From assembly GCA_022376925.1 (NCBI GenBank), contig JAIOJX010000032.1, positions 207,262,939 through 207,326,938 on the forward strand: a stretch of 64,000 nucleotides of DNA, given 5' to 3'. A program made the translations under genes and the position numbers. The notes beneath the pieces are model-generated. The model did no database searches. It was not told where the DNA came from and saw only the letters and a list, made by a program, of their open reading frames with translations. Below are positions 60,216 to 64,000 of the stretch, one piece after another (positions within the stretch are counted from its first letter, which is position 1; every line of letters starts with the position of its first letter). The stretch comes from Tragulus kanchil. Lineage: Eukaryota > Chordata > Mammalia > Artiodactyla > Tragulidae.

Positions 60216-62351
60216 TTCGATTTATGGATTGTAAGGTGACTATCTCTCTGCCCTCTGATTGATGAGGTTAAGGGTCTTATAGAAGTTTCCTGATGGGAGG
60301 GACTGGCTATGGGTAAAGCTGGGTCTTGTTCTGGTGGGCAGGGCCATGTTCAATAAATATTTCATAGGATTATCTATTAATGGGTGAGGTTGAGTTCCCT
60401 CCCTAGTAGGGGTCATGGGGACCTTCTCCAAAAAGACTTACTCACAGGCCTATGATCATCCAAACAGGATTATCATTTGTTCAGTATAGTGTTATTGCCT
60501 CTGAGTGCCTGGTGTTGGAGATATGGTAAATAGGACTCTTATTTTTGTTCAGGAGAGCTACAAACGCACAAACTAGAGGACAAATTCTGACAACTGGATA
60601 TAAAATTGAACATACCTATATACTCTCTGTGCAGAGCACAACAAACTGGAAAATTCTGAAAGAGATGGAAATATCACACCAACTTAACCTGCCTCCTGTG
60701 AAACCTTTATGCAGGTCAAGAAGCAATAGTTAGAACCTTACATGGAACAACAGAGTGGTTCCAAATTGGGTAAGGAGTAAGTCAAGGCTATATATTGTCA
60801 CCCTGCTTATTTAACTTATATGCAGAGTATATCATGCAAAATGCCAGGCTGGAAGAAGCACAAGCTGGAGTCAAGATTGCTGGGAAAACTATTAATAACC
60901 TCAGATGTGCAGATGCCACCACCCTTATGGCAGGAAGCGAAGAACACTTAAAGAGCCTTTTGATGAAAGAGAGTGAAAAACCTGGCTTAAAATTCAACAT
61001 TAGAAAAGAAAAGATTACGGCCTCCAGTCCCATCACTTCATGGCGAATAGCTGGGTAAACAATGCAAACAGTGACAGACTTCATTTTCTTGAGTTCCAAA
61101 ATCACTGCAGACGATGACCGCAACCATGAAATTAAAAGACACTTGCTCAACAACAACAAAAAAAAGACACTCCTTGGAAGAAAAGCTATAACAACCCTAG
61201 ACATCATATTAAAAAGCAGAGACATTTTGCTGACAAAAGTCCATATAGTCAAAGCTGTGGTTTTTCCAGTAGTCATCTTATAGAAGTATTTTTTCGATTT
61301 ATGGATTGTAAGGTGACTATCTCTGCCCTCTGATTGATGAGGTTAAGGGTCTTATAGAAGTTTCCTGATGGGAGGGACTGGCTATGGGTAAAGCTGGGTC
61401 TTGTTCTGGTGGGCAGGGCCATGTTCAATAAATATTTCATAGGATTATCTATTAATGGGTGAGGTTGAGTTCCCTCCCTAGTAGGGGTCATGGGGACCTT
61501 CTCCAAAAAGACTTACTCACAGGCCTATGATCATCCAAACAGGATTATCATTTGTTCAGTATAGTGTTATTGCCTCTGAGTGCCTGGTGTTGGAGATATG
61601 GTAAATAGGACTCTTATTTTTGTTCAGGAGAGCTACAAACGCACAAACTAGAGGACAAATTCTGACAACTGGATATAAAATTGAACATACCTATATACTC
61701 TCTGTGCAGAGCACAACAAACTGGAAAATTCTGAAAGAGATGGAAATATCACACCAACTTAACCTGCCTCCTGTGAAACCTTTATGCAGGTCAAGAAGCA
61801 ATAGTTAGAACCTTACATGGAACAACAGAGTGGTTCCAAATTGGGTAAGGAGTAAGTCAAGGCTATATATTGTCACCCTGCTTATTTAACTTATATGCAG
61901 AGTATATCATGCAAAATGCCAGGCTGGAAGAAGCACAAGCTGGAGTCAAGATTGCTGGGAAAACTATTAATAACCTCAGATGTGCAGATGCCACCACCCT
62001 TATGGCAGGAAGCGAAGAACACTTAAAGAGCCTTTTGATGAAAGAGAGTGAAAAACCTGGCTTAAAATTCAACATTAGAAAAGAAAAGATTACGGCCTCC
62101 AGTCCCATCACTTCATGGCGAATAGCTGGGTAAACAATGCAAACAGTGACAGACTTCATTTTCTTGAGTTCCAAAATCACTGCAGACGATGACCGCAACC
62201 ATGAAATTAAAAGACACTTGCTCAACAACAACAAAAAAAAGACACTCCTTGGAAGAAAAGCTATAACAACCCTAGACATCATATTAAAAAGCAGAGACAT
62301 TTTGCTGACAAAAGTCCATATAGTCAAAGCTGTGGTTTTTCCAGTAGTCAT
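60216..62351. repeat. Duplication D17, offset 1075-1077
   Basis: 60216-61292 is repeated from 61293 to about 62351 and carries the BovB coding remnant. Copy 1 ends with a non-matching CTTATAGAAGTATTTT. Confidence 0.92.
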
Positions 62352-62418
62352 GTGTAGATGTGAGTGTTGGACTATAAAGAAGCGCCAAAGAATTGATGCT
62401 TTCAAACTGTGGTGTTGA
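60560..62418 (+). mobile_element. BovB (RTE) LINE, 3' part of the reverse-transcriptase ORF, duplicated internally
   Basis: 60795-61058 and 61870-62133 encode MSPCLFNLYAEYIMQNARLE and EEAQAGVKIAGKTINNLRC..., the palm of the BovB reverse transcriptase. The catalytic Tyr-Ala-Asp-Asp is CADA here, so the enzyme is dead. A stop after ITSWRIAG and a frame change precede the TVTDFIFLSSKITADDDRNH and KAVVFPVV segments. The 60216-61292 copy ends abruptly at a junction; the second copy continues to GAATTGATGCTTTCAAACTG, where a SINE interrupts it. BovB is the LINE that supplied Bov-A and Bov-tA tails in ruminants. Confidence 0.88.
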
Positions 62419-62419
62419 A

Positions 62420-62812
62420 GAAAACTTTTTGTTTTTTTAAAGAAATGAATTTTATTTCTTTATTTATTTTTGGCTGTTCTGGGTTTTCACTGCTGCCACA
62501 GGCTCTTCTCTGGTTGCAGGGTTTGGGGCCTGCTCTCTCCTTGAGGTGAGCAGGCTTCTTGTTGCGGTGGCTTCTCTTGTTCTGGAACTTGGGCTCTAGG
62601 GCACATGGGCTTCAGTAGTTGTGGCACATGAGCTCAATAGTTGTGACTTCGAGGCTGTAGAGCACAGGCTCAATAGTTGTGGCTCAGAGCTTAGTTGCTC
62701 TGCAGCATGTGGGATCCTCCTGGATCAGGGATCAACCCTGTGTCCTCCTACATTGGTTGATCAGGGAGATCCCTGATCAACCCTGAGCTACCAGGGAAGC
62801 CCTGGTGAAAAC
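62420..62812 (-). mobile_element. Full-length Bov-tA SINE inserted in BovB
   Basis: The minus strand reads from GGGCTTCCCTGGTAGCTCAG through an unusual internal CAGGGATCTCCCTGATCAAC segment, GTTGATCCCTGATCCAGGAG and CAACTATTGAGC/CACAACTACTGAAGCCC units to a T-run complement. GAAAACTTTT on both sides is the target duplication. Copy 2 is at about 63481-63873. Confidence 0.88.
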
Positions 62813-63128
62813 TTTTGAGAGAGAGTCACTTGGACAGCAAGGAGATCAAACCAGTCAATCCTAAAGGAAATCAACCCTGAATATTTATTGGAAGGACTGA
62901 TGCTAACGCTGAAGCTCCAGTATTTGGCCACCTGATGTGAAGAGCCAACTCGTTGGAAAAGACCCTGATACTAGGAAAAACTGAAGGCAGGGTAAGGGGA
63001 TGACAATGGACAAGGTAGTTGGATGGCATCACTGACTCAACGGACATGAATTTGAGCAAGCTCTGGGAGATGTTGAAGGATAGGGAAACCTGGCATGCTA
63101 CAGTCCATGGGGTGACAAAGGTTGGAAA
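62813..63128 (+). mobile_element. BovB 3' end continuing after the SINE
   Basis: GAGAGTCACTTGGACAGCAA, GGAGATCAAACCAGTCAATC, GAAGGACTGATGCTAACGCT, AGTATTTGGCCACCTGATGT and GATGGCATCACTGACTCAAC are the conserved BovB 3' ORF end. CTACAGTCCATGGGGTGACA is the end from which the Bov-A monomer derives. Confidence 0.9.
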
Positions 63129-63155
63129 ACAAAATTTTGAAAAAACGATTTTATG

Positions 63156-64000
63156 GTCTCCAGTCCCATCACTTCATGGCGAATAGCTGGGTAAACAATG
63201 CAAACAGTGACAGACTTCATTTTCTTGAGTTCCAAAATCACTGCAGACGATGACCGCAACCATGAAATTAAAAGACACTTGCTCAACAACAACAAAAAAA
63301 AGACACTCCTTGGAAGAAAAGCTATAACAACCCTAGACATCATATTAAAAAGCAGAGACATTTTGCTGACAAAAGTCCATATAGTCAAAGCTGTGGTTTT
63401 TCCAGTAGTCATGTGTAGATGTGAGTGTTGGACTATAAAGAAGCGCCAAAGAATTGATGCTTTCAAACTGTGGTGTTGAAGAAAACTTTTTGTTTTTTTA
63501 AAGAAATGAATTTTATTTCTTTATTTATTTTTGGCTGTTCTGGGTTTTCACTGCTGCCACAGGCTCTTCTCTGGTTGCAGGGTTTGGGGCCTGCTCTCTC
63601 CTTGAGGTGAGCAGGCTTCTTGTTGCGGTGGCTTCTCTTGTTCTGGAACTTGGGCTCTAGGGCACATGGGCTTCAGTAGTTGTGGCACATGAGCTCAATA
63701 GTTGTGACTTCGAGGCTGTAGAGCACAGGCTCAATAGTTGTGGCTCAGAGCTTAGTTGCTCTGCAGCATGTGGGATCCTCCTGGATCAGGGATCAACCCT
63801 GTGTCCTCCTACATTGGTTGATCAGGGAGATCCCTGATCAACCCTGAGCTACCAGGGAAGCCCTGGTGAAAACTTTTGAGAGAGAGTCACTTGGACAGCA
63901 AGGAGATCAAACCAGTCAATCCTAAAGGAAATCAACCCTGAATATTTATTGGAAGGACTGATGCTAACGCTGAAGCTCCAGTATTTGGCCACCTGATGTG
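63156..64000 (+). mobile_element. Duplicate of BovB plus inserted SINE, running off the window
   Basis: Repeats 62095-62939 at offset 1061, including the SINE at 63481-63873 and the following BovB 3' segment. It carries no new information beyond copy number. Confidence 0.9.

Larger units (their letters stand above)
62095..64000. repeat. Duplication D18, offset 1061
   Basis: 62095-63155 is repeated at 63156-64000 and beyond the window. The final ~45 bases of copy 1 (GTTGGAAAACAAAATTTTG...) are A/T-rich noise. Confidence 0.92.

Noticed and set aside
60795..62418. An active reverse transcriptase gene
   Set aside because: The BovB frame has a CADA active site, a stop after about 87 codons, frame changes and an inserted SINE.
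1..64000. The regular 1.1-kb periodicity as a satellite or a novel amplification element
   Set aside because: Unlike a satellite, each duplicated pair has a different sequence. Only the offset is shared, there is no common terminal motif, and errors cluster at junctions.
1..64000. CRISPR arrays, operons, phage or plasmid features
   Set aside because: There are no short, regularly spaced repeats with unique spacers, no prokaryotic gene organisation, and introns and SINEs throughout.

Overview
This window is nuclear DNA from a ruminant. It carries interrupted BovB (RTE) LINE copies with a reverse-transcriptase-like reading frame, many tRNA-Glu-headed Bov-tA-type SINEs with (AAAT)n tails, Bov-A monomers, L1 3' ends and an ancient TA-flanked DNA transposon. 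There is no bacterial, viral or CRISPR content. Many SINEs belong to a low-divergence subtype whose body differs from the common bovine form as I remember it, so the species may not be cattle; this is inference.

One protein-coding gene fills the window on the minus strand: RBM25, the U1 snRNP-associated splicing regulator with an RRM, a long Arg/Glu-rich region and a C-terminal PWI domain. The right end (about 58.9-59.85 kb) holds the CpG-rich promoter and non-coding exon 1. Sixteen coding exons then run leftward from the ATG at 48043 to exon 17 at 1087-1185. They join without frameshift into 2391 nt, or 797 codons. The last exon (about 46 codons in the human protein, from memory) lies beyond the left edge. 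In other mammals PSEN1 would lie further left and ZFYVE1 further right; neither is visible here.

Introns hold transposable elements. The largest non-RBM25 unit is a processed RPL14 pseudogene (+ strand, 32.47-33.19 kb) with a lost start codon and one premature stop. At 60.2-64 kb, upstream of the promoter, lies a BovB LINE broken by a full-length SINE.

The dominant structural signal is not genic. About eighteen direct, almost abutting, near-identical duplications all have a repeat offset of about 1.06-1.16 kb, whatever sequence they contain (introns, SINEs, L1, BovB or pieces of exons 3, 6, 16 and 17). They break exons at arbitrary points, and copy differences concentrate at the junctions, often as homopolymer errors. 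I read them as an assembly or gap-filling artefact, not biology, and they inflate the locus by roughly 19-20 kb.

The most interesting real biology is three tiny retro-insertions without A-tails: the 5' half of tRNA-Ile(UAU) inside an old DNA transposon (16-bp target duplication), a 40-nt SINE head (14-bp duplication) and a 25-nt SINE head (18-bp duplication). All fit tailless retroposition of 5' tRNA or tRNA-like fragments. I found no undescribed multi-gene system.
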